A stretch of 64,000 nt of DNA, from contig NZ_QFFZ01000014.1 of assembly GCF_004369225.1 (NCBI RefSeq), positions 1-64,000 of the forward strand, given 5' to 3'. A program made the position numbers and the translations under genes. Of the stretch, positions 1 to 9,229 are shown one piece after another. Every line of letters begins with the position of its first letter. Position 1 is the first letter of the stretch. This DNA is from Pelotomaculum propionicicum. Lineage in GTDB: Bacteria > Bacillota > Desulfotomaculia > Desulfotomaculales > Pelotomaculaceae. The notes below the pieces were generated by a model. The model saw only the letters and a list, made by a program, of their open reading frames with translations. It did not search any database and was not told the origin of the DNA.

Positions 1-356
1 GCGAGATGGAAGACATCGACACGTTAGAGCGTTTGTGCAGGGTAATTAAGAGCAGCGCGCTGTGCGGTCTGGGACAGACCTGCCCCAACCCGATTGCGAC
101 CACCCTGCGCTACTTCAAAGACGAGTACATTGCGCACATTAAGGATAAGCGCTGTCCGGCCGGAGTATGCTCGGCACTGCTGGTTTACACCATTCTGGCC
201 AACAAGTGCACCGGCTGCGGCGCCTGCGCCAGGTCCTGCCCGGCGGGAGCCATCAGCGGCGAGAAGAAAGAGCCTCATGTCATCGACACGGCAAAATGCA
301 TCAAGTGCGGCGCCTGCATCCAAAAATGTAAATTCGACGCCATTATTAAGGCGTAA
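1..356 (+). CDS. NADH-dehydrogenase-like (HydB/NuoF-type) subunit, C-terminal end only
   Basis: The reading frame is open from the window edge, so only the last ~118 residues are present. They match the C-terminus of HydB/NuoF-type flavoprotein subunits: the motif SALCGLGQTCPNP of the NuoF 4Fe-4S region, followed by a ferredoxin-like tail with two CxxCxxC clusters (CTGCGACARSC and CIKCGACIQKC). Such subunits pass electrons between NAD(P)H and an iron-sulfur chain. Followed by fdhD and a formate dehydrogenase alpha subunit with a NuoG-like N-terminus, it is probably the diaphorase partner of that enzyme. An electron-bifurcating hydrogenase subunit is the alternative; the missing 5' part would decide. 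Confidence 0.85.
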   Translation, partial: EMEDIDTLERLCRVIKSSALCGLGQTCPNPIATTLRYFKDEYIAHIKDKRCPAGVCSALLVYTILANKCTGCGACARSCPAGAISGEKKEPHVIDTAKCIKCGACIQKCKFDAIIKA

Positions 357-406
357 AGCGCAATAAACTTAATATCCAAGACATGCGGAAAGGAGCGGCG
401 CCAGGA

Positions 407-1198
407 ATGTCCCTGCCGGAGATTTATGAAAAACGGGAAATAGTCACCTGCAACCGGGGTCAAAGACAATCTGATTACGCCTTTATCGTAAAAGAAACGC
501 CTTTGACAGTATTTTTAAACGATACCGAGCTGGCTACGCTGATCTGTTCACCCGGAGCTCACAAAGAACTGGCTGTAGGCTTTTTGCTCAGTGAGGGACT
601 GGTGCGTGACCTTTCCGATATTAGAGAGATAACTTTTAACGAACAAGACGGCCTGCTCTGGGTGGAGACTCCCTGTGCGGCGCCGGAAACGGAGAACTTC
701 CTGCGCCGGCAAATTGCCAGCTGCTGCGGCAAGGGGCGCGTGGCGCCGTATTTTATCAATGACGCCCGTCAACTGCAGCCAGTTCAGTCGACATGCCGGT
801 TTGCGGCATCCCGCCTGCTGGCATTGATTGGTATACTGGAAGAAGGGTCTGCTTCTTTCAGACTGACAGGCGGCGTGCACAGCGCGGCTCTGGCTGACCA
901 TACAGGCCTGCTGGCCATGTATGAAGATATCGGGCGCCATAACGCGGTAGACAAAGCCCTTGGTTATGCTTTTTTGAACAGAACGGCCACTGCTGACAAG
1001 TGTTTACTGCTCAGCGGGCGTGTTTCTTCGGAGATCTTGATCAAGGCGGCCCGCCAGGGTTTGCCCCTGGTAGTGTCACGTTCAGCGCCGACGCTGCTGG
1101 CCGTGGATTTGGCCGAGCAGTATGGAGTCGCACTGGTTGGATTTGCCCGGGGAGAGCGGCTGAGCGTTTACAGCCACGCAGAGAAGATAATTATGTAA
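407..1198 (+). CDS. fdhD: FdhD, formate dehydrogenase accessory sulfurtransferase
   Basis: FdhD transfers sulfur from a cysteine desulfurase to the molybdenum/tungsten bis-MGD cofactor before it is inserted into formate dehydrogenase. Family landmarks include ELAVGFLLSEGL near residue 55, the cysteine motif SCCGKG (two adjacent cysteines where E. coli has CxxC), TGGVHSAAL and EDIGRHNAVDKA. I place the start at the ATG at 407, because AAGGAG at 390-395 is correctly spaced from it; an in-frame ATG at 383 would add eight residues. It lies between the diaphorase subunit and fdhA, which fits its role. The function is secure by family and context. Confidence 0.93.
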   Translation: MSLPEIYEKREIVTCNRGQRQSDYAFIVKETPLTVFLNDTELATLICSPGAHKELAVGFLLSEGLVRDLSDIREITFNEQDGLLWVETPCAAPETENFLRRQIASCCGKGRVAPYFINDARQLQPVQSTCRFAASRLLALIGILEEGSASFRLTGGVHSAALADHTGLLAMYEDIGRHNAVDKALGYAFLNRTATADKCLLLSGRVSSEILIKAARQGLPLVVSRSAPTLLAVDLAEQYGVALVGFARGERLSVYSHAEKIIM

Positions 1199-1270
1199 TT
1201 TAGTTGGGAATTGTTTTTGAAGAAATAGAGCAATCATGATCAACCTTAGTACAGGAAGGAGTGAAAGTGC

Positions 1271-3949
1271 ATGGAAATGGTCAAATTGACCATTAACGGG
1301 AAGGAGGTTGAAGTCCCCGCCGGGACAACGATTCTCAATGCTGCTGAACAAGCAGGATTCAGCATACCGCGGCTTTGTTATATGGAGGGACTAAGTTCGG
1401 TTGGCGCCTGCCGCCTGTGTGTGGTAGAAGTGAAAGGTGCGCGCGCCCTTGTTGCCTCCTGCGCCGCTGCTGTCGCCCCCGGCATGGAAGTTCAGACCCA
1501 TTCCCCCAGTGTCATGGAGGCTAGGCGGATGATCCTCGATTTATTGATAGCCAATCACCCGCTTGACTGCCTGACCTGCGAAAAATCCGGCGAATGCAGT
1601 CTTGCTGAATACTGCTATGAATACGGAGTTAAAGAGAGCACTTTTAAAGGTGAAAAACATAATTACCCGATCGAGACGAGCAACCCCTTTATCGTCCGCG
1701 ATATGAACAAGTGCATTTTATGCGGCAAGTGCGTCCGGGCCTGCAGCGAGATCACCGGACAGGATACCATTGATTTCGCCTACAGGGGCTTCAACAGCAA
1801 GGTGATACCTTTTTACGATGAAGAACTGGTGGAGTCCAACTGCGTATTCTGCGGCCAGTGTGTATCTGTCTGCCCGACCGGCGCTTTGACCGAGAAGCAG
1901 ATGGCGGGGAAAGGACGCCGCTGGGAGCTTACCAAAGTCAAGACTACCTGCCCCTTCTGCGGCACCGGCTGCAATTTCGACCTGTGTGTAAAAGACGGCA
2001 AGCTTATTGGTGTGGCTTCCAATCCCAGCGCCCCGGTAAACGGCCGTGCCCTGTGCATCAAAGGGAGGTTCGGCTGGGACTTCGTGAATAACGAAAAACG
2101 TCTCACTACCCCGCTGATTAAAAAGGAAGGCAAATTCGAGGAGGCTTCCTGGGATGAGGCTCTCACCCTGATTGCCAACAGCCTGAAGGAAATCAAGAAT
2201 AAGTACGGCCCCAATTCATTTGCGGCCTTGAGTTCAGCCAGGTGTACCAACGAGGAAAACTACCTGGTGCAAAAATTTACAAGGGCGGTGATGGGCACTA
2301 ACAACGTTGACCACTGTGCCCGTACCTGACACGCGCCTACTGTGGCCGGTTTGGCCCAATCATTCGGAAGCGGCGCGATGACCAACTCCATCAATGAAAT
2401 TACCACTGATGCTCAGTTGATGCTGCTGATAGGCACCAACACCACTGAGGCACACCCGGTTATCGGTTATAAAATGCGGCAGGCGAAGCGCAACGGCGCC
2501 AAGCTGATTGTTGTCGACCCGCGGCGCATTGACCTGGCAGAGGAAGCCGATTACTGGCTGCGCATCAAGTCCGGGACAGACATCCCCTTCCTGAACGGAC
2601 TGATGCACATCATCCTCAAAGAAGGCCTGCATGACAAGAACTTTGTGGAAACTCGCTGCGAGAATTTTGAAGCGCTGGAGTCCACCGTTAAGAACTACAC
2701 CCCAGACTATGTTTCCAAACTGACCGGTATATCCGAAGAGGACCTTTACGCTGTGGCGCGCCTGTATGCCACCACGGACAGGGCCATGATCTTCTATACC
2801 CTGGGTATTACTGAACACATCTGCGGTACACAAAACGTAATGAGCATTGCCAACCTGGCCATGCTGACCGGCCACCTGGGACGCCCGGGCACCGGCGTGA
2901 ACCCGATCCGGGGCCAGAACAACGTCCAGGGCGCCTGCGACATGGGCGCGCTGCCCAATGTCTTCTCCGGCTACCAGCCTGTCATTAACGAAGAAGCCCG
3001 CAAGAAGTTCGAAAAGGCCTGGGGCGTATCCCTGCCGGATAAGGTCGGCCTGATGATCCCGCAGATGTTTGACGCTGCCAATAGCGGTGAAGTCAAGGCC
3101 ATGTACATTCTCGGTGAAAACCCGGTGCTGACCGACCCGAACAGCAACCATATCCGTAAAGGACTGGATAAGCTGGAATTCCTGGTAGTCCAGGAGCTCT
3201 TCCTGACCGAAACGGCCGAATACGCGGATGTGATCCTGCCGGCCGCCAGCTTCGCGGAAACGAACGGCACTTTTACCAGCACCGAGCGCCGCGTGCAGAG
3301 AGTGCGCAAGGCCATTGAGCCGGTACCCGGCCAGACCAACTGGCAGACCATCATGGCCATGAGCGCCAAGATGGGTTACCCAATGGAATACAACAGCCCC
3401 GAAGAAATCTGGAATGAAATGGCTTCTCTCTCACCCGCCATGGCCGGTATCAATTATGAAAGGCTGGAGGCAAAAGGGATGCAGTGGCCTTGCCCTTCCC
3501 TCGACCACCCGGGCACACCATGCCTGCACGGAACGTCGTTCTCCCGCGGCAAGGGTCTCTTCCAGGGCATCGACCACATTCCTCCGCAAGAAATGCCGGA
3601 CGAGGAATACCCGTTCCTGCTCAATACAGGCAGGATCCTGCAGCATTACAATGTTACCACTCCTTACTCCACAGGCATTCAAAGCATGTGGTCCGAGGAG
3701 TATTCCGAGTTCAACCCTGCTGACGCGGCAAAACTCGGCGTGGAAACAGGCGATAAGATTAAAGTTACCTCCCGGCGCGGCTCTATAACCGCCAGGATTA
3801 AAGTCACCGACAGGGTTCCGCCCGGCATGCTCTGGATGTCTTTCCACTATGCGGAGTCCCCGACCAACGCCATAACCAGCGAAGGGCTGGATCCAATCAC
3901 CAAGACCGGCGAATACAAAGTATGCGCCGTCAGGATCGAAAAAGCCTAG
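1271..3949 (+). CDS. fdhA: Formate dehydrogenase alpha subunit, selenocysteine at codon 353 (in-frame TGA)
   Basis: An 892-residue molybdo/tungsto-enzyme oxidising formate (or reducing CO2). Domains in order are a 2Fe-2S ferredoxin fold (1-80), a NuoG-like His-Cys cluster (HPLDCLTCEKSGEC), two 4Fe-4S clusters (CILCGKCVRAC, CVFCGQCVSVC), the Mo-FeS motif (TTCPFCGTGC), and the molybdopterin oxidoreductase and dinucleotide-binding domains. The TGA at 2327-2329 lies exactly where formate dehydrogenases have Sec (CART-U-HAPTVAGL) and the frame stays open for 540 codons, so it is read as selenocysteine, not as a stop. The NuoG-like N-terminus suggests it sits in an NAD(P)-linked soluble complex with the upstream HydB/NuoF-like subunit. 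RBS GGAAGGA lies before the ATG. Confidence 0.95.
2330..2362 (+). promoter_or_regulatory. Bacterial SECIS element within fdhA
   Basis: Immediately after the TGA at 2327-2329 the mRNA can form a stem GGCC/GGCC (2344-2347 with 2353-2356) around the loop GGTTT. The loop's GGT is the seventh codon after the TGA. From memory of the E. coli fdhF sequence, its SECIS loop GGU is at the same codon distance. This is the expected recruiting site for SelB. No selA, selB, selD or selC was recognised in the window. Confidence 0.75.
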
Positions 3950-3960
3950 GAGGTTAACAC

Positions 3961-4983
3961 ATGCGCAAGGTACCTGTGACCGAGGCGGCGGGTATGGTCC
4001 TCTGCCACGACATTACCAGAATAATACCCGGTCGTGAAAAAGGCCGTGCTTTCCGCAGGGGGCAGGTCATCACTCCCGGAGATATTCCGACTCTCCTGGA
4101 TTTGGGCAAAGAACATATCTATGTTTGGGAATCTGAAGACAGTCTGATTCATGAAGACGAAGCTGCTTTGAGTCTGGCCCGGCATGCCGCCGGGCCGGGC
4201 CTGAAGTGGGATCAGCCCAACCAGGGCAGGGTCAACCTCCGGCCCGTACATGACGGCCTTTTGAAAGTGGATGTGGACCAGTTGAACCGGGTCAACAGCC
4301 TGGTTGATATCGCCATGGCTACCGCGCATAACAACCGCGTTGTAAAAAAAGGACAGATTGTCGCCGGCACCAGGGTCATCCCGCTGGCTATCAGGCGCGA
4401 GATCCTGGAGGAAGCGGAGGAAATATGCAGCCAGGCGGGGCCGATGATTACTGTTAAACCGTTTCAGCCTCTCTGGCTGGGCGTGGTGACAACGGGCAGC
4501 GAGGTCTATTCCGGCCGCATCCAGGATGGTTTTTGCAGTGTTATTAAGCAAAAGACAGCGCCCTTTGGCGCCAAGGTGATGGGACAGGTAATCGTGCCGG
4601 ACGACCCGTTTTTGATTTCCAAAGAAATTCACCAGTTTGTCGCCGGGGGGGCGGAGTTGGTGCTGGTAACCGGAGGCATGTCCGTCGACCCTGATGACGT
4701 AACTCCGGTAGGCATTAGGGCCACCGGAGCGGAGGTCATTTCTTACGGAGCGCCGGTGCTGCCGGGTTCCATGTTTATGCTGGCTTACCTGGGACATGTC
4801 CCGGTGTGCGGACTGCCTGGCTGCGTCATGTTTAACAGCGTGACTATCTTTGACCTGATCCTGCCGCGCATCTTCGCGGGAGAACGCATCAGCCGTTCAG
4901 AAATAGTATCGCTGGGGCACGGCGGACTTTGTGACGAGTGTGGCGAGTGTCGTTTTCCGGCATGTTCTTTCGGTAAATCCTAA
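3961..4983 (+). CDS. Molybdopterin-binding domain protein (MoeA/MogA-like fold)
   Basis: A 340-residue protein with a central/C-terminal MoCF-binding (MogA/MoeA) domain: VVTTGSEVYSGRIQD, LVTGGMSVDPDDVTP and PGSMFMLAYLGHVPVCGLPGC. The N-terminal part is a shorter MoeA-like segment, so this is not a standard MoeA (one follows downstream). The C-terminus ends in a cysteine-rich tail (LCDECGECRFPAC) that could bind metal. It starts 11 bp after fdhA behind AGGAGG, so it is co-transcribed. It probably acts on the cofactor of this formate dehydrogenase, for example in metal insertion or cofactor handover; the exact reaction is not established. Confidence 0.8.
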   Translation: MRKVPVTEAAGMVLCHDITRIIPGREKGRAFRRGQVITPGDIPTLLDLGKEHIYVWESEDSLIHEDEAALSLARHAAGPGLKWDQPNQGRVNLRPVHDGLLKVDVDQLNRVNSLVDIAMATAHNNRVVKKGQIVAGTRVIPLAIRREILEEAEEICSQAGPMITVKPFQPLWLGVVTTGSEVYSGRIQDGFCSVIKQKTAPFGAKVMGQVIVPDDPFLISKEIHQFVAGGAELVLVTGGMSVDPDDVTPVGIRATGAEVISYGAPVLPGSMFMLAYLGHVPVCGLPGCVMFNSVTIFDLILPRIFAGERISRSEIVSLGHGGLCDECGECRFPACSFGKS

Positions 4984-5010
4984 GAGCTGTAACAGCGGAG
5001 GTAGTAACTG

Positions 5011-6228
5011 GTGTTGGAGAACGTAAAGCTGGAAGAGGCGCAGGAACTTATCTTAAGTCTTGTCACGCCTTTGCCTGATGAGACTGTACCCTTGCTTGAC
5101 GCGCTGAACCGGGTAATTTACAAGGATATTTACTCCTTAAGCGACCTGCCGTCCTGTGACCAGTCGGCGGTAGACGGCTACGCAGTGTCTGTAAGTGAGA
5201 AAGAAAAAGATCATAGTTTTGTAGTAAAAGAGCATTTAAAGCCGGGAGAAATGCCGGGTTATTCGCTGCTGCCGGGAGAAGCGGCCGGGGTTGTCACAGG
5301 CGGCCCGCTGCCCGGCGGGACGGTTTCGGTCGTCCCACACGAGGTAACCCGTCTGGCCGGCAACCGCCTGGCCTTTACTGGAGAAATAGTGCCCGGTGAA
5401 AACATCAAGCCGCACGGTGAGGATTTTAAGGCGGGTGAATTGCTGGCGCGGCGCGGTGCAGTTGTTAACCCCGGCCTGACCGGGGCGCTGGCCGCGTTTG
5501 GGAGGAGCGAAGTCGCTGTGTTCAGATGTCCCAGAGTGGCTATCCTGGGACTTGGACAGGAAGTCGTCGACTGCAGTGCTTTGCCTTTGCCGGGCCAGAT
5601 TAGGGACAGCAACGGGCCTTTGCTGGCCGGCCTCGCCCGCAAGCACGGAGCGCAGGTTACTGGTGTTCAACTAGCCGGCGGCGGGACCCTGCCCCAGATC
5701 AAAGACCAGTTGGAAAGAATGCTGCGCCAGTCCGACATTGTGCTTACGACCGGCGGTACCGCTTCCGGAGCCAGTGACCAGGCTCTTTACGCGGTAAGAC
5801 AGACCGGCGCGAAAGTGCTTTTCTGGGGAGTGCGGATCAAGCCGGGCAGCCACAGCGGCGCCGCTGTCTATGATGACAAGCTGATCATATCGCTTTCCGG
5901 CAACCCGGCGGCCTGCTCGGCAGGCTACCACTTGCTGGCCGCGCCTGTACTGCGCCTGCTGCAGGGGCTCAATCCCTGGCCGCGGCGTGTTAACGCGGTA
6001 TGTGCGGGCAGTTATAAAAAATGGGGAGGGCCCCGGCGCTTTGTGCAGGGAAACCTGGAGGCGGATCAAAAAGGACTGAAGGTGACCGTCCTGCCGGGCC
6101 AAAAGTCCAGCATGCTGCGGGGGCTTCTGAACAACGGCAACGCGCTGATCGACCTGCCGGCGGGTCACCCGCCGCTGGAGGAGGGTGCTGAGGTTTCAGT
6201 TATTCTTCTTTATCCCTTTAAGTGGTAG
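5011..6228 (+). CDS. moeA: MoeA, molybdopterin molybdenumtransferase
   Basis: A full-length 405-residue MoeA, the enzyme that inserts molybdate (or tungstate) into adenylated molybdopterin. Visible signatures are the N-terminal segment SLSDLPSCDQSAVDGYA, the MoCF domain ILGLGQEVVD..PGQIRDSNG, TTGGTASGASD and the conserved LSGNPAA loop, then a C-terminal beta-barrel domain. The start is GTG with GGAGG ten bases upstream, 27 bp after the preceding molybdopterin-binding gene, which indicates one operon fdhD-fdhA-moeA-like-moeA. Confidence 0.92.
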   Translation: MLENVKLEEAQELILSLVTPLPDETVPLLDALNRVIYKDIYSLSDLPSCDQSAVDGYAVSVSEKEKDHSFVVKEHLKPGEMPGYSLLPGEAAGVVTGGPLPGGTVSVVPHEVTRLAGNRLAFTGEIVPGENIKPHGEDFKAGELLARRGAVVNPGLTGALAAFGRSEVAVFRCPRVAILGLGQEVVDCSALPLPGQIRDSNGPLLAGLARKHGAQVTGVQLAGGGTLPQIKDQLERMLRQSDIVLTTGGTASGASDQALYAVRQTGAKVLFWGVRIKPGSHSGAAVYDDKLIISLSGNPAACSAGYHLLAAPVLRLLQGLNPWPRRVNAVCAGSYKKWGGPRRFVQGNLEADQKGLKVTVLPGQKSSMLRGLLNNGNALIDLPAGHPPLEEGAEVSVILLYPFKW

Positions 6229-6238
6229 GATTTGAAAA

Positions 6239-6691
6239 ATGAGAAAAGCAAATTTCCGTTTTAAATATATTGAACAAAACCCGGAGCTGCCTTTATTCTG
6301 TGAGAAGCAGCGGCAAACAGTCATCAGCGAACTGGTTGAAAAAGCCCTTGCCGGGTGCGCTTCAGAAGAAGAAGCCATTGGTTTATTTCTCTGGAGATCA
6401 AAAGGTCCTGTTGATCAAAACGAACTTATGCTGTTTCATGCCCTTTACCTGATGCATCAAAGCTGCCGCAATACAGTAGTAGACAGCATAGCAAAGGCCC
6501 TGGCAATCCTCGGGATGTCTGAGGTAAAGACAGCATTGCCGGATAATGAACTGATTAAAGAAGCAAAACTTAGTTACTGGAAATATTTTAATGAGGCGAC
6601 CAGCGATTTAAAATTATTTCTTAAGAACGCGCGTGCAGTTGGCATGAAAAAGAGCGCCTTTAATTTCATCCTAAACATGGCTAATAGATAG
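6239..6691 (+). CDS. Hypothetical protein, last gene of the formate dehydrogenase operon
   Basis: A 150-residue, mostly helical, soluble protein with no family I recognise. It has no signal peptide, membrane segment or metal-binding cysteine pattern; only scattered cysteines are present. It begins 10 bp after moeA with a weak ribosome site and ends just before a strong hairpin, so it is the distal gene of the operon. Its base composition is more AT-rich than that of moeA. A role in formate dehydrogenase maturation is suggested by position only. Confidence 0.7.
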   Translation: MRKANFRFKYIEQNPELPLFCEKQRQTVISELVEKALAGCASEEEAIGLFLWRSKGPVDQNELMLFHALYLMHQSCRNTVVDSIAKALAILGMSEVKTALPDNELIKEAKLSYWKYFNEATSDLKLFLKNARAVGMKKSAFNFILNMANR

Positions 6692-6746
6692 TTTTGGGAA
6701 AGATGATTTACATAGTACGGCCCTTACAAACCCAACTCTATACAGG

Positions 6747-6782
6747 CATTTCCCATAGCCCTTGATTGGGCTATGGGAAATG
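6747..6782. terminator. Bidirectional hairpin between convergent genes
   Basis: A perfect 15-bp stem (6747-6761 with 6768-6782) around a 6-base loop sits between the end of the formate dehydrogenase operon and the convergent regulator gene. There is no good T-run on either side, so it is either a weak terminator or an mRNA 3'-end stabiliser. Confidence 0.6.
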
Positions 6783-6818
6783 TTGCGTTGTAACATATAA
6801 AACTTGACTGCTGGACAA

Positions 6819-7787
6819 CTATACTTCTGCTACTATTCTCCCCAACTCGGTTAAATCATAATCCCCCAGACCTTGCAGCTCTTTTTTAAAATCCTGGGAT
6901 TGAAGTATTTCAATAACCGCCTGAAATGGAGGCAGGTCCATGTCCTCCTTCAACATAACCAGTTCATAACGCTCTTTCTGCAGCGGTACAAAATCAACCC
7001 CGCGCACCTGAAGGGAGGCCTTCTCATTGCCCAGCGCGTAATCAGCTTCACCGCGCGACACGGCGCTTGCCACCGCGAGGTGGGAATGTTCTTCCCGCTC
7101 ATAGCCGCTGATTTGTCTTCTGTCCATCCCCAGCCGCCTGATCTGTTCATCCAGTAAAACCCTTGTGCCGCATCCTTTCTCCCTGTTTATAAAAACTAAA
7201 TCAGGCCGCTTCAGATCCTGCCAGGTCTTGATTCCCTTGGGGTTGCCTTTGGCTGTGTAAAATCCCTGCATGCGGTAGGCTAAATGGATTATGACTGCCG
7301 GAATTCCACAAAGAATATAACGGACATAAGTCAGGTTGTAAATCCCCTTATCCCCGTCCCAAAGATGAGCGCTGGCCAGGTGCGCCTTGCCCCGGTAAAG
7401 AGCCAGCAGGCCGGCAAAACTTCCCACGTTGTGCCTGAGGGCATAGGTGCCATTAGGGTGGCGTTCCAGGTGGCGGGCCAGGATGTCCAATAGAACGTCC
7501 TGCCCGCAGATTACTAATCTTGGGGATGGAGAAAACGAATCTCCTTCAAGCGATGCTTCCAGCTGTAGAGTTGGAATTTCAGTTGTGGCCGGAATGTTTA
7601 CCGGTGTTGATTCCAGGTTTTTACCTTTTTTCTTATACGCTTCCACATCCTGCAAGTCAACCCGGATCTTGCGGCCCACCCGGTAAGCGGTAAGTTCTCC
7701 GCGCTTAATCAGTTCGTAAACCGTATTCTTGGCGATATTTAGTATGGCGGCAACATCTTCGGGAGTTAAAGAAGACTTTTCTTTCAC
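6819..7787 (-). CDS. Transcriptional regulator: excisionase-type HTH plus molybdate-binding-like PBP domain
   Basis: A 322-residue one-component regulator. Residues ~7-52 are a MerR/excisionase-type helix-turn-helix (LTPEDVAAILNIAKNTVYELIKRGELTAYRVGRK). Residues ~85-320 are a periplasmic-binding-protein-like domain of the type found in molybdate/tungstate regulators (COG1910 group): NVGSFAGLLALYRGKAHLA, FINREKGCGTRVLLDE, AVASAVSRGEADYALG. There is no signal peptide, so the ligand domain is cytoplasmic. It faces a 17-kb set of molybdate/tungstate uptake genes and is the obvious candidate for their oxyanion-sensing regulator. Start ATG with AGGTAT upstream. Ligand identity is inferred. Confidence 0.85.
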   Translation of the reverse strand: MKEKSSLTPEDVAAILNIAKNTVYELIKRGELTAYRVGRKIRVDLQDVEAYKKKGKNLESTPVNIPATTEIPTLQLEASLEGDSFSPSPRLVICGQDVLLDILARHLERHPNGTYALRHNVGSFAGLLALYRGKAHLASAHLWDGDKGIYNLTYVRYILCGIPAVIIHLAYRMQGFYTAKGNPKGIKTWQDLKRPDLVFINREKGCGTRVLLDEQIRRLGMDRRQISGYEREEHSHLAVASAVSRGEADYALGNEKASLQVRGVDFVPLQKERYELVMLKEDMDLPPFQAVIEILQSQDFKKELQGLGDYDLTELGRIVAEV

Positions 7788-8203
7788 TTTTATACCTCCC
7801 CAAATATTCTGATGATTATTATATCGTATTTTTATTTATTTGATAATTGCTTTTTGTAATGTTTGATTGAGTTATAACAAAGCATGTTGCTTAACCATGC
7901 CAATGGGAATACCTTTTATTTACACCTGACAGATGTATTAATAAGCAAGAATAAGTTGTTTTTTCTATTGACTAAAACCCTGTAAGTATTTATCATTAAT
8001 TTATGTCATGTTGGTTTTTGTTTATTTATGTAACATGTGACTAGGGAAGTATATTTATTTATGTTCACTTGTGTTGGCTGCGTTGGTGTAAAGACGGTGG
8101 GCGATAGGCCGTAAAAGGACGCAAACATTGAAATTTAATAATGACTGCTGTTGAAGATAAACGGTTGGTTACTGCCCAAACTTAAAAGGCAAGGAAAAAA
8201 AAG
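7788..8203. other. 416-bp divergent regulatory region
   Basis: AT-rich DNA between the oxyanion-type regulator and the FecCD-type permease. TTTATGT occurs three times (8000-8006, 8025-8031, 8058-8064), the last two 33 bp apart, and might be half-sites; in such AT-rich DNA this is weak. Just before the permease a nested pairing is possible (TGCGT 8079-8083 with ACGCA 8119-8123, enclosing ACGG 8094-8097 with CCGT 8109-8112), a modest hint of a structured leader. No coding sequence is visible. Confidence 0.5.
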
Positions 8204-9229
8204 ATGCTGAAATCAGAACGCTTACGGGGGGCGTCTCCCAAAATACTACTTCTCTTTCTCTTATTGGTGATAATTTTCTTTAGCTCTTTTCTTCTGGGTC
8301 GCTACTCGATTACACCTGACAAAGTATTGTCGATCCTGATCTCCAGAATCATCAGTATTCCTAAATCGTGGACCGACACAATGGAGACCGTAGTGCTCCA
8401 GGTGCGCTTTCCCCGTATCTTGGCAGCCTTATTGGTCGGCGGGGCGCTGTCTGTTTCCGGCGCCGCCTACCAGAGCATATTTAAGAACCCCCTGGTATCG
8501 CCGGCTATTTTAGGTGTTTCAGCAGGGGCGGGCTTCGGTGCCGCGCTGGGCATGATCATGCATTTACCGTGGATAGCCGTGCAGGTAATGGCCTTTCTGT
8601 TTGCGCTGCTGGCAGTCGCCATCTCCTTTCTCATCAGCAAAATCTTCGGAGGCAGCTCCATGATCGTGCTGGTATTAGGTGGCATGGTTATATCAGCCCT
8701 CTTTCAGGCCTTGCTTTCGGTGGCCAAGTACCTGGCGGATCCTCTGGACACCTTGCCGGCCATCACCTTCTGGCTGATGGGGGGACTGTCCAAGGTATCC
8801 AATAGCGACGTGCTTTTTGTTCTGTTTCCGATCACCATTTCAATCGCCGGTCTATACCTTATCCGCTGGCAGGTCAATGTGCTGACAGTCGGTGAGGAAG
8901 AAGCGGTTGCGCTGGGAGTTAATATTAACCGCATCCGGCTGCTGGTAGTGATTTGCGCCACGTTGATGACTGCGGCGGCGGTCAGCATCAGCGGTATTAT
9001 CGGTTGGGTGGGCCTGCTTGTGCCGCACATGGCCCGGATGATAATCGGGCCCAACTTTCAATTACTCCTCCCCGCATCGCTTTTAATGGGTAGCGGGTAC
9101 CTGCTGCTGGTGGATAATATCGGTCGCAACGCAAGCTCCGTCGAAATCCCCCTGGGCATTCTGACAGCTTTAATCGGGGCGCCTTTCTTTGTCTTCTTAT
9201 TATCAAAAGTAAGGAAGGGATGGTCATGA
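8204..9229 (+). CDS. FecCD-family ABC importer permease
   Basis: A 341-residue inner-membrane permease with about nine to ten hydrophobic segments and FecCD/BtuC landmarks: FPRILAALLVGGALSVSGAAYQ, NPLVSPAILGVSAGAGFGAA, and GIIGWVGLLVPHMAR near residue 265. This family carries iron-siderophores, heme and cobalamin, and also molybdate/tungstate (H. influenzae MolBCA). It is first in an operon with an ATPase, a binding protein, a DUF364 protein and three enzyme genes. The position beside a molybdate-type regulator makes a Mo/W chelate or oxyanion the favoured substrate (inference). Confidence 0.9.
   Translation: MLKSERLRGASPKILLLFLLLVIIFFSSFLLGRYSITPDKVLSILISRIISIPKSWTDTMETVVLQVRFPRILAALLVGGALSVSGAAYQSIFKNPLVSPAILGVSAGAGFGAALGMIMHLPWIAVQVMAFLFALLAVAISFLISKIFGGSSMIVLVLGGMVISALFQALLSVAKYLADPLDTLPAITFWLMGGLSKVSNSDVLFVLFPITISIAGLYLIRWQVNVLTVGEEEAVALGVNINRIRLLVVICATLMTAAAVSISGIIGWVGLLVPHMARMIIGPNFQLLLPASLLMGSGYLLLVDNIGRNASSVEIPLGILTALIGAPFFVFLLSKVRKGWS

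Noticed and set aside
2327-2329. Frameshift or nonsense mutation splitting fdhA
   Set aside because: The TGA is at the canonical Sec position, the frame continues unchanged and a SECIS-like stem follows.
2360-3151. Minus-strand frame opposite fdhA
   Set aside because: Overlaps the core of a clear formate dehydrogenase domain; no recognisable product.
3946-4797. Long minus-strand frame opposite the molybdopterin-binding gene
   Set aside because: Shadow of a GC-rich real gene; no protein-family features.
6747-6782. Operator for the divergent regulator
   Set aside because: The palindrome lies between 3' ends of convergent genes, far from any promoter, so a terminator or mRNA end structure is more likely.
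8079-8180. c-di-GMP-I (GEMM) riboswitch before the FecCD-type permease
   Set aside because: GGACGCAAA resembles part of the motif, but the second half with the receptor sequence is absent and only short nested stems form.
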